A stretch of 64,000 nt of DNA, taken from assembly GCA_902791695.1 (NCBI GenBank), contig CADAWR010000009.1, forward strand, positions 62,001 through 126,000, given 5' to 3'. The notes beneath the pieces are model-generated. The model was given only the letters and a program-made list of their open reading frames with translations, made no database searches and was not told where the DNA came from. The position numbers and the translations under genes are program-made. The first letter of the stretch is position 1. The number at the start of each line of letters is the position of its first letter. This document shows positions 41,218 to 50,137 of the stretch, piece after piece. The stretch comes from an uncultured Bacteroidota bacterium (GTDB taxonomy: Bacteria; Bacteroidota; Bacteroidia; Bacteroidales; P3).

Positions 41218-41669
41218 TAGTATGACATTTCGTCGTTGCTGCTGTAGTCGTCGGGTTCGCCGTCACCATCGCCACGCATGGAGCGGCGTTCGGCGGAGCG
41301 CTGCAGACTGATGATTAGGGCGCCGAGCATGCGGGTGAGTTCCATGAGGAGTTCGCGCGACTGCTCTTTCTGCTCGGGGGTAAACATGCCCAGATTGGCT
41401 GCCACCTCGGTGTAGACGACGCACTCGCGGATGGCGGTCTTGGAGATCTTGAGGTAGTGGTCGAACTGGCTCTTGCTGCGGCTGGAGCCCTCGGCAATGT
41501 TGAGGGCGATGTCGTAGGCCGAGTGGCAGAAAGCGCCCACGAGGGACTTGTGCTTCTCGTCGCCAGCGACATTGGCGGTCACCCAAGTGGCATAGTCGGT
41601 AGCTTTGGCATAGACGCGCAGGTCTTCGAAGCGGAAAAAGCTGACGGTCTTTTCTTCTTGCTGTTCCAT
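41217..41669 (-). CDS. Four helix bundle protein (IVS-type)
   Basis: A 150-residue protein of the four-helix-bundle 'intervening-sequence' family: FRFEDLRVYAKATDYA, ALNIAEGSSRSKSQFDHYLKIS and AIRECVVYTEVA with four amphipathic helices. The tail (residues 130-150) is acidic and disordered. Members occur in rRNA intervening sequences and as chromosomal genes; function unknown. Its stop overlaps the kdsA start. The start is preceded by a short tandem tract (TGGTTTA repeats, 41675-41700). Confidence 0.82.
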   Translation of the reverse strand: MEQQEEKTVSFFRFEDLRVYAKATDYATWVTANVAGDEKHKSLVGAFCHSAYDIALNIAEGSSRSKSQFDHYLKISKTAIRECVVYTEVAANLGMFTPEQKEQSRELLMELTRMLGALIISLQRSAERRSMRGDGDGEPDDYSSNDEMSY

Positions 41670-41709
41670 TGTAAGTAATGTTTAATGGTTTATGGTTTAT
41701 GAATTAGAC

Positions 41710-42693
41710 TTATGATATTTCGGCGAAATACTTCATGAACTGGGTACGCATGGCGACGGAGGCTTTGTCGGTGGGTAGGACGGCAAGCTTGCCACGGAAG
41801 GCATCGATACTGTCGTAGCCCTTCTTCTGCATCCATGACTGGAGACCTGCGTTGAGCTCCTTGAGGGTGTCTATGCCATTCTTGTAGAGACAGCTGACCA
41901 CCTGGACGCTGTTCGCACCGGCAAGGAGCATCTTCACCACGTCGTCGGCGGTGTAGACGCCGGTAGAGGCGGAGATATCGCAGCGCATCTTCTTGCTCAT
42001 GAGGGCCACCCAGCGCAGTGTCTTGAACATATCCTCGTGTGTGGAAAGGTTGCTGGCATTCTTCATCGACTCGTTCTCTATATCGATATCCACCTCAACG
42101 CTCTTGTTGAACATAGTGACACCTTGTATACCCATCCAGCTAATCTGCTGCAGCGACTTGGCCATATCGGTGAAATAGGTGCCCAGCTTGATACTGATAG
42201 GTATTGTGATGGATTTACGTAGCGTGTTGATAATCTGCGTATACGTGCGCTCTATGTCATCGGCCGAGAGGTTGGTCTCATATGGCAGGATGGCCATATT
42301 GAGTTCCAGCGCGTCACAACCGGATTCCTGGAAACGCTTGGCGTAGGTGAGCCAGTTCTCGTAGGAGAAGCAGTTGATGCTGCCTATCACGGGAATAGTG
42401 AGGCGCTTCTTGGCCTCGCTAATCATGCTGAAGTGTTTTTCAAGCGAATCGTCGGCCACATGGGCTGCAATGTACTCATAACTTACACCGTAGTTGTCAA
42501 TGGGTGCAAACATGTGGGTGTTGCGCTTGATGTCGTGGATAATCTGCTCCTCGAAGACCGACTTCAATACCACGGCGCCGGCACCAGCCTGTTCCATCTG
42601 CACCATTTTGTCTACATCAGCGGTCAGGCCGCAGCTTCCCACCACGATGGGGCTCTTCAATTCAAGACCCAAATATTTGGTTTTTGTATCCAT
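41710..42693 (-). CDS. Dihydroorotate dehydrogenase-like protein
   Basis: A 327-residue (beta/alpha)8 FMN-type protein. It begins TKYLGLELKSPIVVGSCGLTAD and has GAVVLKSVFEEQI, ALELNMAILP and SIKLGTYFTDMAKS (FMN and substrate positions), a set typical of the 'dihydroorotate dehydrogenase-like' proteins of Bacteroidota. Some expected active-site residues of PyrD (the N-x-S-x-P and Lys loops) are not clearly conserved, so the reaction may differ. A -7 box at 42728-42735 (minus) precedes it. Confidence 0.82.
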   Translation of the reverse strand: MDTKTKYLGLELKSPIVVGSCGLTADVDKMVQMEQAGAGAVVLKSVFEEQIIHDIKRNTHMFAPIDNYGVSYEYIAAHVADDSLEKHFSMISEAKKRLTIPVIGSINCFSYENWLTYAKRFQESGCDALELNMAILPYETNLSADDIERTYTQIINTLRKSITIPISIKLGTYFTDMAKSLQQISWMGIQGVTMFNKSVEVDIDIENESMKNASNLSTHEDMFKTLRWVALMSKKMRCDISASTGVYTADDVVKMLLAGANSVQVVSCLYKNGIDTLKELNAGLQSWMQKKGYDSIDAFRGKLAVLPTDKASVAMRTQFMKYFAEIS

Positions 42694-42727
42694 ATTTGTT
42701 CGTTTTTTTTCCTGTCAATATTCTTTG

Positions 42728-42735
42728 CAAAAGTA
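42728..42735 (-). promoter_or_regulatory. Promoter -7 box for the dihydroorotate dehydrogenase-like gene
   Basis: TACTTTTG on the minus strand, 35 nt before the ATG at 42693. The nearest TTTG is only 15 nt upstream, so spacing is non-standard. Confidence 0.5.
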
Positions 42736-42895
42736 TGCAAAATATATTTACAAAAAAAATATTTCTTACTTTTTTTAACATAATAATTCATACACCATTG
42801 ATAATCAACAACACCCAAAACCACCACAAACCACTGCCTCCCACCAGTGACCACTAACCTTTTACTTTTTTCCATTCCATTTCACAAAAAAGTTG

Positions 42896-42903
42896 TATTT
42901 TTG
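42896..42903 (+). promoter_or_regulatory. Promoter -7 box for the TPR gene
   Basis: TATTTTTG with a T/C-rich -33 region; about 70 nt before the ATG at 42973. Confidence 0.55.
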
Positions 42904-42972
42904 CACCCGATTTTAACGGACCAATCCGCAAGTAGATCGACCCGTACAAAGAGGAAAAATAAAGATAAAGAT

Positions 42973-43647
42973 ATGGAAAAACAGATTGAAGAAAAGAACA
43001 CCGAGATGGGCAGCGTGATTACCCGTTCGGAAGAATTCATCCAGAAAAATCAAAAAACCATCATCATCTGCGTGGCCGCCGTTTTGGTCGTCGTACTCGC
43101 CGTCTTCGGCCTCCGCAAGTGGTACTTCCAGCCCCGCGAGGTACGCGCCGCCGAGGAGATGTTCGCCGCTGAGCAGTGGTTCGCCCAAGGCGACTATGAG
43201 AAAGCACTCAACGGTGACGACACCTTCCGTGGTTTCCTTGGTGTCATCGACAGTTACGGATGCACTAAGGCTGGCAAACTGGCAAAGTACTATGCTGGTA
43301 TCGCCAACCTGCGCATGGGCAACTATGACGAGGCCGCCAAATGGCTCGGCAAATACAGCGGCAAGGATCTCTTCACCGCTCCTCTCGCCGTGATGGCCGA
43401 GGGTGACGCCGAGATGGAACTTGGCAACACCGACAAGGCTGTCAGCCTCTACGTCAAAGCCGCAAAAATGAACGACAACTACATCACTTCACCCTCTGCA
43501 TGGTTTAAGGCCGGTCTCGGCTACATGGTGATGGGCGACAATGGCAAAGCCCTCGAGTGCTTCGAGACCGTGAAGCAGAACTACCCCGAGAGTACCGAAT
43601 GGCAGGAGATGGACAAATACATAGGACTTGTCGAAACAGCTGAATAA
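42973..43647 (+). CDS. Membrane-anchored TPR protein
   Basis: A 224-residue protein: an N-terminal cytosolic tail (about 35 residues, MEKQIEEKNTEMGS), a single transmembrane helix (TIIICVAAVLVVVLAVFGL), then tetratricopeptide-like repeats (FAQGDYEKALNGD, LRMGNYDEAAKWLGKYSGKD, LGNTDKAVSLYVKAAKMN, MGDNGKALECFETVKQNYP). It likely serves as a scaffold or assembly factor at the inner membrane. This is a general Bacteroidota type; no partner is indicated. A bidirectional terminator follows. Confidence 0.85.
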   Translation: MEKQIEEKNTEMGSVITRSEEFIQKNQKTIIICVAAVLVVVLAVFGLRKWYFQPREVRAAEEMFAAEQWFAQGDYEKALNGDDTFRGFLGVIDSYGCTKAGKLAKYYAGIANLRMGNYDEAAKWLGKYSGKDLFTAPLAVMAEGDAEMELGNTDKAVSLYVKAAKMNDNYITSPSAWFKAGLGYMVMGDNGKALECFETVKQNYPESTEWQEMDKYIGLVETAE

Positions 43648-43661
43648 ACATCGCAACAATC

Positions 43662-43695
43662 AAAAAAAAGACGCCTCGATGGGGCGTCTTTTTTT
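43662..43695. terminator. Bidirectional terminator
   Basis: AGACGCC/GGCGTCT stem with flanking A- and T-runs, 7-nt loop, between the TPR gene (plus) and elbB (minus). Confidence 0.85.
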
Positions 43696-43709
43696 GCACA
43701 TATGCTGGT

Positions 43710-44390
43710 CTACCCCAACATTCTCTCAAGCTCGGCAACCATATTCTCAGCACCGGCGAAAATCTCGCTGATGCGTGAAGCTGCCATGTAGGCTGGGGTG
43801 GTGAGTACCTTGCGTTCATCGTCGACACAGACGTCAACTGGCCCACATGCCTTCACCTTGCAGCCGAAACCTCTGGCCACCTGCGATGCCTGGTTATCGT
43901 CTGGGCCGAGAGTAAGTTCCACCTCGTAGCGCCCCAGCACTTTAGCCAGCACCATTGGGGCAATGCACATGGCAAGCACCGGCTTCTCAGCTCGGTAGGT
44001 GGCGAGTATGGCATCCTGAACACTGTCGACGACCTCCATCCGGGAACCGTCGAAGGCAAAGGTGCTCAGGTTGCGGGCTGCGCCCATACCGCCAGGCAAC
44101 GCCAACGCGTCATAGTCAGCTGGACTGTACTGCTCCAACGGCAACAGGTTGCCACGAGCTATGCGCGCACTTTCCACGAAAATGTCGCGCTGCTCCATGT
44201 CCAGTACCGTTCCCTCCTCCTCGTCGTCCTGCACGTCGATGTGGGGAACCACCTCGAACATGCCTTCCGGCGCGAAGCACTGGTACTGCCAACCACGGCG
44301 GTCGATAGCGAGCAGCAGGGATAGACTCTCCTGCAACTCGCTACCGTCGCGGTTTCCGCAGCCACTTAAGATAACTGCTATTTTCTTCAT
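43710..44390 (-). CDS. elbB: ElbB-like DJ-1/PfpI superfamily protein
   Basis: A 226-residue class I glutamine-amidotransferase-like protein. MKKIAVILSGCGNRDGSELQE, LALPGGMGAARNL, and VLAMCIAPMVLAKVLG with the nucleophile-elbow Cys match the ElbB 'isoprenoid biosynthesis glyoxalase' family, which has glyoxalase III-type activity. The cytoplasmic role is not settled. ATG at 44390 chosen where family homology begins; the previous gene stops 1 nt upstream (44392). Both face left and are probably cotranscribed. Confidence 0.88.
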   Translation of the reverse strand: MKKIAVILSGCGNRDGSELQESLSLLLAIDRRGWQYQCFAPEGMFEVVPHIDVQDDEEEGTVLDMEQRDIFVESARIARGNLLPLEQYSPADYDALALPGGMGAARNLSTFAFDGSRMEVVDSVQDAILATYRAEKPVLAMCIAPMVLAKVLGRYEVELTLGPDDNQASQVARGFGCKVKACGPVDVCVDDERKVLTTPAYMAASRISEIFAGAENMVAELERMLG

Positions 44391-44391
44391 A

Positions 44392-45597
44392 TTACTTGTT
44401 GAAAGCGTCCACGCTCTCCTTGATGAGCTGGAAGGTGGCTTCGATGTCGTTGTCAAGACCCATGCTGAAGCGGATGAGACCTTCGCTCATACCCATCTCC
44501 TTCTGGATGTCTTCAGGAACCTCGCTCGAGGTGCTCTTGCCACTGTTGCTGAAGAGAGTCTTGAAGTAGCCAAGGCTGACGGCCAGATAACCGACACCCT
44601 TCTGCTGCATGAGCTCCATAATCTTGCTGGCACGGTCGGCAGTACCCATGTCGATGCTGATCATGCCGCCAAAGCCGTAACCCTCGTTCATCATGCTGCA
44701 GAACAGCTCGTAGTCGGGATGCTCGGGCAGACCGGGGTAGTTGTATTTGAAGCCCACCTCTTTGAAGCGCTTGGCCAGGTACATGGCGTTCTCGCCGTGT
44801 TTCTTCATGCGGATATGCAGAGTGTGGAGGTTCTTGTTGATGGAGGCGCTGCGCATCGGGTCGAGCACGGGGCCGAGGAGCATGCAGGTACCATTGTTCA
44901 CGTCAATCAGGCTGTTGATGTACTCGGCGCTGCCGCAGATGGCACCGGCCACGCAGTCGTTCGTACCGTTGATGTACTTGGTCATCGAATAGACGGTGAC
45001 GTCGGCACCCAGACGGCAGGGGCTGAAAATCATGGGGGTGAAGGTGTTGTCGACAATGAGCTTGGCACCGGCGGCATGAGCCATCTTGCTCAGCTCGGGA
45101 ATGTTGGCGATGCGGAGCAGGGGGTTGTTCATGGTCTCAGTGTAGACCACCTTGGTGTTGGGGTGCTCGGCGAGGGCTTTCTTCACGGCGTCGAGGTTCT
45201 GCATGTTGACGAACGTGCAGTTGACGTTGAACTTCTTGAGGTAGTTGGCCATGAAGGCGAAGGTGCCGCCGTAGGTGGTCATGCTGGCAACGATGTGGTC
45301 GCCGGCGTTGACCTCGTGCAACAGGGCACTGGTGATGGCGGCCAGACCGGAACCAGTGACCCATGCCATCTCGGTGCCTTCCATAGCGGCGAGGCGCTGG
45401 CAAAGGGCGAGGTTCGAGGGGTTCCAGTGACGGCTGTAGAGGAAATAGCCCTCGGTTTCGCCGTGGAAGGTCTCGGTCATGAGGTGAGCCTCGGGGAAGG
45501 TGAAGGTTGCGGAGTCGCAGATTGCGGGGTTAACGCCACGGTTTGCATCGCGGCCATCGATACGCTGAATAGCGGTTGCGGGATCAAATTTGCTCAT
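44392..45597 (-). CDS. Cys/Met metabolism PLP-dependent enzyme (methionine gamma-lyase/cystathionine lyase type)
   Basis: A 401-residue fold-type I PLP enzyme. The PLP lysine is in the SMTKYINGTND motif (residue near 207); LYSRHWNPSNLAL, VTGSGLAAITSALL, and VVYTETMNNPLLRIANI are the aldehyde-binding and substrate segments. It probably cleaves or transfers sulfur amino-acid side chains. The exact reaction (gamma-lyase, gamma-synthase, sulfhydrylase) cannot be read from sequence. A perfect consensus promoter (45642-45672) is upstream, and hairpin copy D is further upstream. Confidence 0.86.
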   Translation of the reverse strand: MSKFDPATAIQRIDGRDANRGVNPAICDSATFTFPEAHLMTETFHGETEGYFLYSRHWNPSNLALCQRLAAMEGTEMAWVTGSGLAAITSALLHEVNAGDHIVASMTTYGGTFAFMANYLKKFNVNCTFVNMQNLDAVKKALAEHPNTKVVYTETMNNPLLRIANIPELSKMAHAAGAKLIVDNTFTPMIFSPCRLGADVTVYSMTKYINGTNDCVAGAICGSAEYINSLIDVNNGTCMLLGPVLDPMRSASINKNLHTLHIRMKKHGENAMYLAKRFKEVGFKYNYPGLPEHPDYELFCSMMNEGYGFGGMISIDMGTADRASKIMELMQQKGVGYLAVSLGYFKTLFSNSGKSTSSEVPEDIQKEMGMSEGLIRFSMGLDNDIEATFQLIKESVDAFNK

Positions 45598-45641
45598 GTT
45601 TGTCTGTTATTTAAATTTGTACTTATTAAAATTTGGAACTG

Positions 45642-45672
45642 CAAAAATACAACATATTTTCGACATGACAAA
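45642..45672 (-). promoter_or_regulatory. Bacteroidota-type promoter for the PLP lyase gene
   Basis: On the minus strand TTTG (45672-45669), 19-nt spacer, TATTTTTG (45649-45642), 45 nt before the ATG. Confidence 0.8.
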
Positions 45673-45698
45673 AAAAATGTTTCACTACCTCAACTCAG

Positions 45699-45810
45699 CC
45701 GCTCCGTACCCTCTCCGTACCCTCTCCGACTGTTCACCGGTTGTTCACCGGTTGTTTAACGGTTTAAACCGTCGAACAATCGGAGAACAACCGGTGAACA
45801 GTCGGAGAAG
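45699..45810. repeat. Intergenic long hairpin, copy D
   Basis: A perfect 23-bp inverted repeat (45724-45746 with 45785-45807) of CTCCGACTGTTCACCGG units; within it a second imperfect repeat pairs CCGGTTGTTTAACGG with CCGTCGAACAATCGG around GGTTTAAACC. Left-side CTCCGTACC units continue outward. It is in a divergent spacer (45598-45925) between the PLP lyase gene and the RND operon, which otherwise holds only the two promoters. Confidence 0.92.
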
Positions 45811-45879
45811 AGTCGCATGGGGTACGGCGTGGCAATGGCACTTTTATTCTCTTTTTATGTATAATGCGAAAATAATTTG

Positions 45880-45887
45880 TATATTTG
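45880..45887 (+). promoter_or_regulatory. Promoter -7 box for the RND efflux operon
   Basis: TATATTTG, 39 nt before the start. The -33 position is not a clean TTTG. Confidence 0.6.
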
Positions 45888-45925
45888 CATTTTAAATTGG
45901 AAACAATAATTTATTGCATAACGCT

Positions 45926-46948
45926 ATGAGACAACTCATTACCATGATAGCTGCAGCACTGCTGCTTTTCTGCTCCTGCGGAAATAGACAGTCGTCTGCC
46001 AATGGTTGGAGCGACACGATACCTGTGACAGTGATGGTGGTGGACGGTTCGGACGCGCCGAACGAGCGAAACTATGTTGGCGACATTTCGTCGGAGAAGG
46101 TGATAGACCTGAGCTTCCCGCTGGGCGGCACCTTGACGAAGGTTGGCGTGAAGAACGGCCAAAAGGTCAAGAGCGGCCAACTGATTGCCGCCATTGACAG
46201 CACGACGGCCACAAGCCTGCACGCCACAGCGCTGGCGACGTTACGCCAGGCCGAGGATGCCCACCACAGGTTGGAGGCTGTGCACAAGGAAGGCGGCATA
46301 AGCGATGTACGCTGGATGCAGATGGTGACGGACTTGGAGAAAGCGCGCCAAGCAGAGGTGAGCGCACGCAAGCACTTAGAAAACTGCATGCTGAGGGCGC
46401 CGTTCAGCGGCGTGGTGTCGTGTATAGACCGCCATGTGGGGCAGGAGTTGCGCCCGGCGGAGGTTTTCGCAAGGGTGCTCGATATGGAGAAGTTGCGCAT
46501 AACCTTCTCGGTGCCCGAACAGGAGATACACAACATCAACATAGGCGACGAAGCCAAAGCTACGATACCGGCGCTCGGCAACCGCGAGGTGAAGCTGCGC
46601 ATCAGCGACAAGAGCCTGATAGCAAACCCTCTGGGCCATACCTACAGGGTTCATGCGACCATAGAGGATAAGGACTTGCGTGAGCTGCTGCCCGACATGG
46701 TGGCAAAGGTTCATACAGAGTACGCGTCGAGTGTAGGCACAGTGGTGCCGTCGGACTGCGTGCACACGATGCCCGAGGGGCAGATGGTGTGGGTGATTGA
46801 AGACGGGGTGGCACAGCAGCGCAAGATTACTGTTGGTGACTTTGTGAAATGCGGTGTGATGGTGACCGCCGGTCTGACAGCTGGCGACACTGTAGTGACG
46901 AAGGGTTACCAGAAGCTGTACACCGGCGCGAAAGTGATTGTCAGGTAA
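45926..46948 (+). CDS. RND efflux periplasmic adaptor (membrane fusion) lipoprotein
   Basis: A 340-residue MFP. N-terminal signal with a lipobox (FCSC, C18); barrel-sandwich/lipoyl hybrid LTKVGVKNGQKVKSGQLIAAI, an alpha-helical hairpin (DAHHRLEAVHKEGG...), LRAPFSGVVSCIDRHVGQ, and beta-barrel DGQ-like IGDEAKATIPALGN. It bridges the RND pump to a TolC-type porin. First gene of a three-gene operon. The first ATG (45914) is an alternative start. Confidence 0.92.
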   Translation: MRQLITMIAAALLLFCSCGNRQSSANGWSDTIPVTVMVVDGSDAPNERNYVGDISSEKVIDLSFPLGGTLTKVGVKNGQKVKSGQLIAAIDSTTATSLHATALATLRQAEDAHHRLEAVHKEGGISDVRWMQMVTDLEKARQAEVSARKHLENCMLRAPFSGVVSCIDRHVGQELRPAEVFARVLDMEKLRITFSVPEQEIHNINIGDEAKATIPALGNREVKLRISDKSLIANPLGHTYRVHATIEDKDLRELLPDMVAKVHTEYASSVGTVVPSDCVHTMPEGQMVWVIEDGVAQQRKITVGDFVKCGVMVTAGLTAGDTVVTKGYQKLYTGAKVIVR

Positions 46949-46994
46949 AGGGTAACGGTTACGGGTTAAAGGTTACGGGTTATAAGGATACAGC
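46949..46994. repeat. Short tandem AC/GGTTA repeat tract
   Basis: GGTAACGGTTACGGGTTAAAGGTTACGGGTTATAAGG: imperfect units of GGTTACGGGTTA filling the gap between the adaptor stop and the RND pump ATG. It resembles other short tracts directly upstream of starts in this window (41675-41700, 61608-61640). Confidence 0.7.
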
Positions 46995-46995
46995 T

Positions 46996-49900
46996 ATGGC
47001 GAGAAGGACAAATATGATAGAGGGCGCGATGCGGAGCTTCCCGATGATTATGTTCACAATCATCGTTGTGATAGCAATAGGCATCTGGGCGCTACCCAAC
47101 CTTAACAAAAACGAGTTTCCGAATGTGAGCATCAGCCAGGGTGTTGTAGCCGTGGTGTACCCTGGAGCAACTGCCGAGGAGATTGAGGAACAGGTGGCCG
47201 GCAAAGTGGAGGATTTTTTGTTCACGTTCACCGACGTGGACAAGACGAAAACCTACTCGTACAGCAAGAACGGCATGCTGTACATATTCGTGACGCTCGT
47301 ACATTCGGACAGCGACATGAAGGTGACGTGGTCGCGCATCCGCGAGGGGCTGACGCTGTTCAGGCTTACTGACTTGCCGCAGGGTGTGGTGGCGACGGCT
47401 GTGATTGATGATTTCGGCAATGCGTCGAGCCTGTTGCTGGCCATTGAGAGCAACGAGCGGAGCCCACGCGAGCTCGAGGCGTTGGCCAAAGGGCTGTCGG
47501 ACAAGCTACGCAACATACCGGAGATGGGCAAGATAAGCATTGTCGGTGCCCAGAGGGAGGAAGTGGCGGTGCATATGGACCCGATGAAGTTGACGCAGTA
47601 CGCGATATCGCCGGCGATGGTGAGCGCCGAACTGGCAGCCCACGGATTCCGTACCATCTCGGGCAAGATAAACAGCAACGAGGGCAACGCGATGGTGCAT
47701 GTGTCGATACCGTTCGGCAGTATCTATGACCTAAACGAGTTGGTCATCTTCGCCGACCCACTGACGGGTCAGACACTGAGGCTGAGGGATGTGGCTCGCG
47801 TGGAGAGCAGATACGAAAAGAACGCGCCACACATAAGCTACAGCGACAAGAATGTAACCGACAACAGAACACTTATGCTGTCAATAGAGATGCGACCCGG
47901 CAACAACGTGGTTGAGTTCGGCAGCAAAGTAGACAAAGTAATGGATGAATACGCGAAGAATATTTCGCCCGACATCCACATACACCGCATCACCGACCAG
48001 CCGCAGGTGGTGGACCGCTCGGTACGGTCCTTCCTGAAGGACCTGATAGAGGCCATTCTTGTGGTCATCATAGTGATGCTTATACTGTTCCCGTTGAGGA
48101 CCGCACTGGTGAGTTCAACGTCGGTGCCAATATGCATAGCGGCAACGCTGGGCATCATGTACTTCCTCGGCTTCGAGATGAACACTGTGACACTGGCTGC
48201 ACTGATAGCAGTTCTGGGCATGATAGTGGACGACTCGGTGGTGGTTATAGACGGCTATTCGGACATGTTGAACGAAGGCCATTCGCGATGGTATTCGGCG
48301 GCGGTGTCGACTACAAAGCTGTCGGGCTCTATGCTCTTCGCAACGGCGTCAATAGCCATGATGTTCTTCCCTGCGCTGGGCATTTTCAAGGGCAACATGA
48401 TGGGTGACTTTGTCAAGTTGTTCCCCTGGACGATACTGATAGCACTGGCCTGCAGCTACCTGTACGCAGTACTGGTAATACCATTTATGGCGTCGCACAT
48501 CATAAAGCGCAAGCCTGCCGACACGAAGCCGACCCGCTTCGAGAAGATACAGGCGGGCTTCTTCGACGGACTGCAGAACGCCTACAAGTGGCTGTTAGAT
48601 CGATGCTTCCGCCACAAAAAACTGACGCTGGCCATAGGAGCGGCGAGTGTGGTTCTGGGCGGCGTGTTCTTCACACTCATCAACATACAGGTGCTGCCGA
48701 AAGCGGAACGCAACAGCTTCGCGGTGGAGATACATCTGGCGGCAGGCTCGAACATCGATGAAAGCGAGCGTGTGGCCGACTCACTGGCGACCATACTGCA
48801 GAGTGACAAGAGGGTGGAGAGCGTGACATCGTTTGTCGGCATGTCGTCGCCGAGGTTCCACATGATGTACGCCCCGCAGCTGGCGAGTGACAACTACGCG
48901 CAGTTCATAGTGAACACCGTGAGCGACGACGCCACGAAAGAACTTATAGCGGAATATTCGCAGAAGTACGAAAATATCTTCCCCAACGCACAGGTACGCT
49001 TCAAACAGATGGACTACCAGTTCGCCCCGTCGCCTGTGGAATTCTACATCAAGGCCGACGACTATGCAAAGATTGAACCCGTACGCGACACCTTGATAAG
49101 GCTCATGAAGGAGAACCCCAACCTGTTCTACGTACACTCGGATTACGACGAGACGGAAGAGATGCTGGATGTTGTACTGAAGACCGACGAAGCTAACCGC
49201 CTCGGCATCAGCCAGGCGACACTGTCGATGTACCTGAGCGGAGCGCTAAGCGGCACAAGGCTGTCGTCACTATGGGAAGGAGACTACAACATACCGATAT
49301 CCATCTACTCCGACGGACAGGAGACAATGAGCTACGGAGACATTGGCGACCTGCTGGTGCCGTGTGCCCAGCCAGGTGTGTGGGTGCCGCTACGCCAGGT
49401 GGCAGACATCACGCCGAAGTTCCACCACAACAACATGCCGCACCGCAACGGAGTGCGCTGTGTGACAGTGAGCGCAGACGTTGTGGCCGGAGCCGGACAG
49501 ATAAAAGAATACCAGAAGATAGCCGACAAACTGGACAAGAAAGATATGCCAGAAGGTATTACCATTGAACCTGGCGGCACCGTGCAATTCTCAGCCGAGA
49601 TATTCCCACTGCTGGTGCTAGTCATCTTTGCCGCCATAGCGGTCATGTTCATCGTGCTCATAATCCACTATGGCAAGATAGGCATCTCGCTGCTCTCCAT
49701 CTCAATGGCGGTGCTGTGCCTGTTCGGAGCCAACTTCGGATTGTGGATGTTCGGACTTGACTTCTCGATAACGGCCACACTGGGTATGATATCGCTGGTG
49801 GGAATTATCGTGAGAAACGCCATCATCATGTACGACTACGTGGCCGAACTGCGCAGCAAGCAGTTGCTGTCGGTCGAGGAGGCCGCCTACCAGGCAGGCC

Positions 49901-50124
49901 TGCGAAGGATGAGGCCAATCTTCTTAACCTCAGCCACAACGGCCTTGGGTGTGATACCAATGATAATGGCCGGCACACTGCTATGGATGCCTATGGGAGT
50001 GGTGATTTGCTTTGGAACAGTGTTCACGTTGCCATTGGTAATCACCATACTGCCGGTAGCCTACTGCGTAGCCTTCGATGGCAAGAAACGCAAGAACTTC
50101 CGGCCGATAAAAATACAACGCTAA
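46996..50124 (+). CDS. RND-superfamily efflux pump, inner-membrane permease
   Basis: A 1042-residue AcrB-type RND transporter with twelve predicted helices and two large periplasmic loops. GIWALPNLNKNEFPN, YPGATAEEIEEQVAGKVEDFL, the TM4 block LAALIAVLGMIVDDSVVVIDGYSD (Asp proton relay) and the TM10 region are visible, as is DFSITATLGMISLVGIIVRNAIIMYDYV. It uses proton motive force to export lipophilic compounds, drugs or metabolites. ATG at 46996, after the AC-rich tract, is chosen because family homology begins there. Substrate unknown. Confidence 0.95.
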   Translation: MARRTNMIEGAMRSFPMIMFTIIVVIAIGIWALPNLNKNEFPNVSISQGVVAVVYPGATAEEIEEQVAGKVEDFLFTFTDVDKTKTYSYSKNGMLYIFVTLVHSDSDMKVTWSRIREGLTLFRLTDLPQGVVATAVIDDFGNASSLLLAIESNERSPRELEALAKGLSDKLRNIPEMGKISIVGAQREEVAVHMDPMKLTQYAISPAMVSAELAAHGFRTISGKINSNEGNAMVHVSIPFGSIYDLNELVIFADPLTGQTLRLRDVARVESRYEKNAPHISYSDKNVTDNRTLMLSIEMRPGNNVVEFGSKVDKVMDEYAKNISPDIHIHRITDQPQVVDRSVRSFLKDLIEAILVVIIVMLILFPLRTALVSSTSVPICIAATLGIMYFLGFEMNTVTLAALIAVLGMIVDDSVVVIDGYSDMLNEGHSRWYSAAVSTTKLSGSMLFATASIAMMFFPALGIFKGNMMGDFVKLFPWTILIALACSYLYAVLVIPFMASHIIKRKPADTKPTRFEKIQAGFFDGLQNAYKWLLDRCFRHKKLTLAIGAASVVLGGVFFTLINIQVLPKAERNSFAVEIHLAAGSNIDESERVADSLATILQSDKRVESVTSFVGMSSPRFHMMYAPQLASDNYAQFIVNTVSDDATKELIAEYSQKYENIFPNAQVRFKQMDYQFAPSPVEFYIKADDYAKIEPVRDTLIRLMKENPNLFYVHSDYDETEEMLDVVLKTDEANRLGISQATLSMYLSGALSGTRLSSLWEGDYNIPISIYSDGQETMSYGDIGDLLVPCAQPGVWVPLRQVADITPKFHHNNMPHRNGVRCVTVSADVVAGAGQIKEYQKIADKLDKKDMPEGITIEPGGTVQFSAEIFPLLVLVIFAAIAVMFIVLIIHYGKIGISLLSISMAVLCLFGANFGLWMFGLDFSITATLGMISLVGIIVRNAIIMYDYVAELRSKQLLSVEEAAYQAGLRRMRPIFLTSATTALGVIPMIMAGTLLWMPMGVVICFGTVFTLPLVITILPVAYCVAFDGKKRKNFRPIKIQR

Positions 50125-50137
50125 GACTGCAAAGAGG

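Noticed and set aside
42728-42754. Full -33/-7 promoter for the dihydroorotate dehydrogenase-like gene
   Set aside because: The nearest TTTG is just 15 nt from the -7 box, outside the usual 19-21 nt, so only the -7 box was annotated.
44149-45759. A 536-codon open frame on the plus strand opposite elbB and the PLP lyase
   Set aside because: Same explanation; the minus-strand genes have catalytic motifs and promoters, the plus frame has none.
45699-45810. Interpreting the long hairpins as ordinary terminators
   Set aside because: No T-run follows the arms, several lie in divergent spacers where no transcript ends, and arms of 23-63 bp exceed normal terminators.
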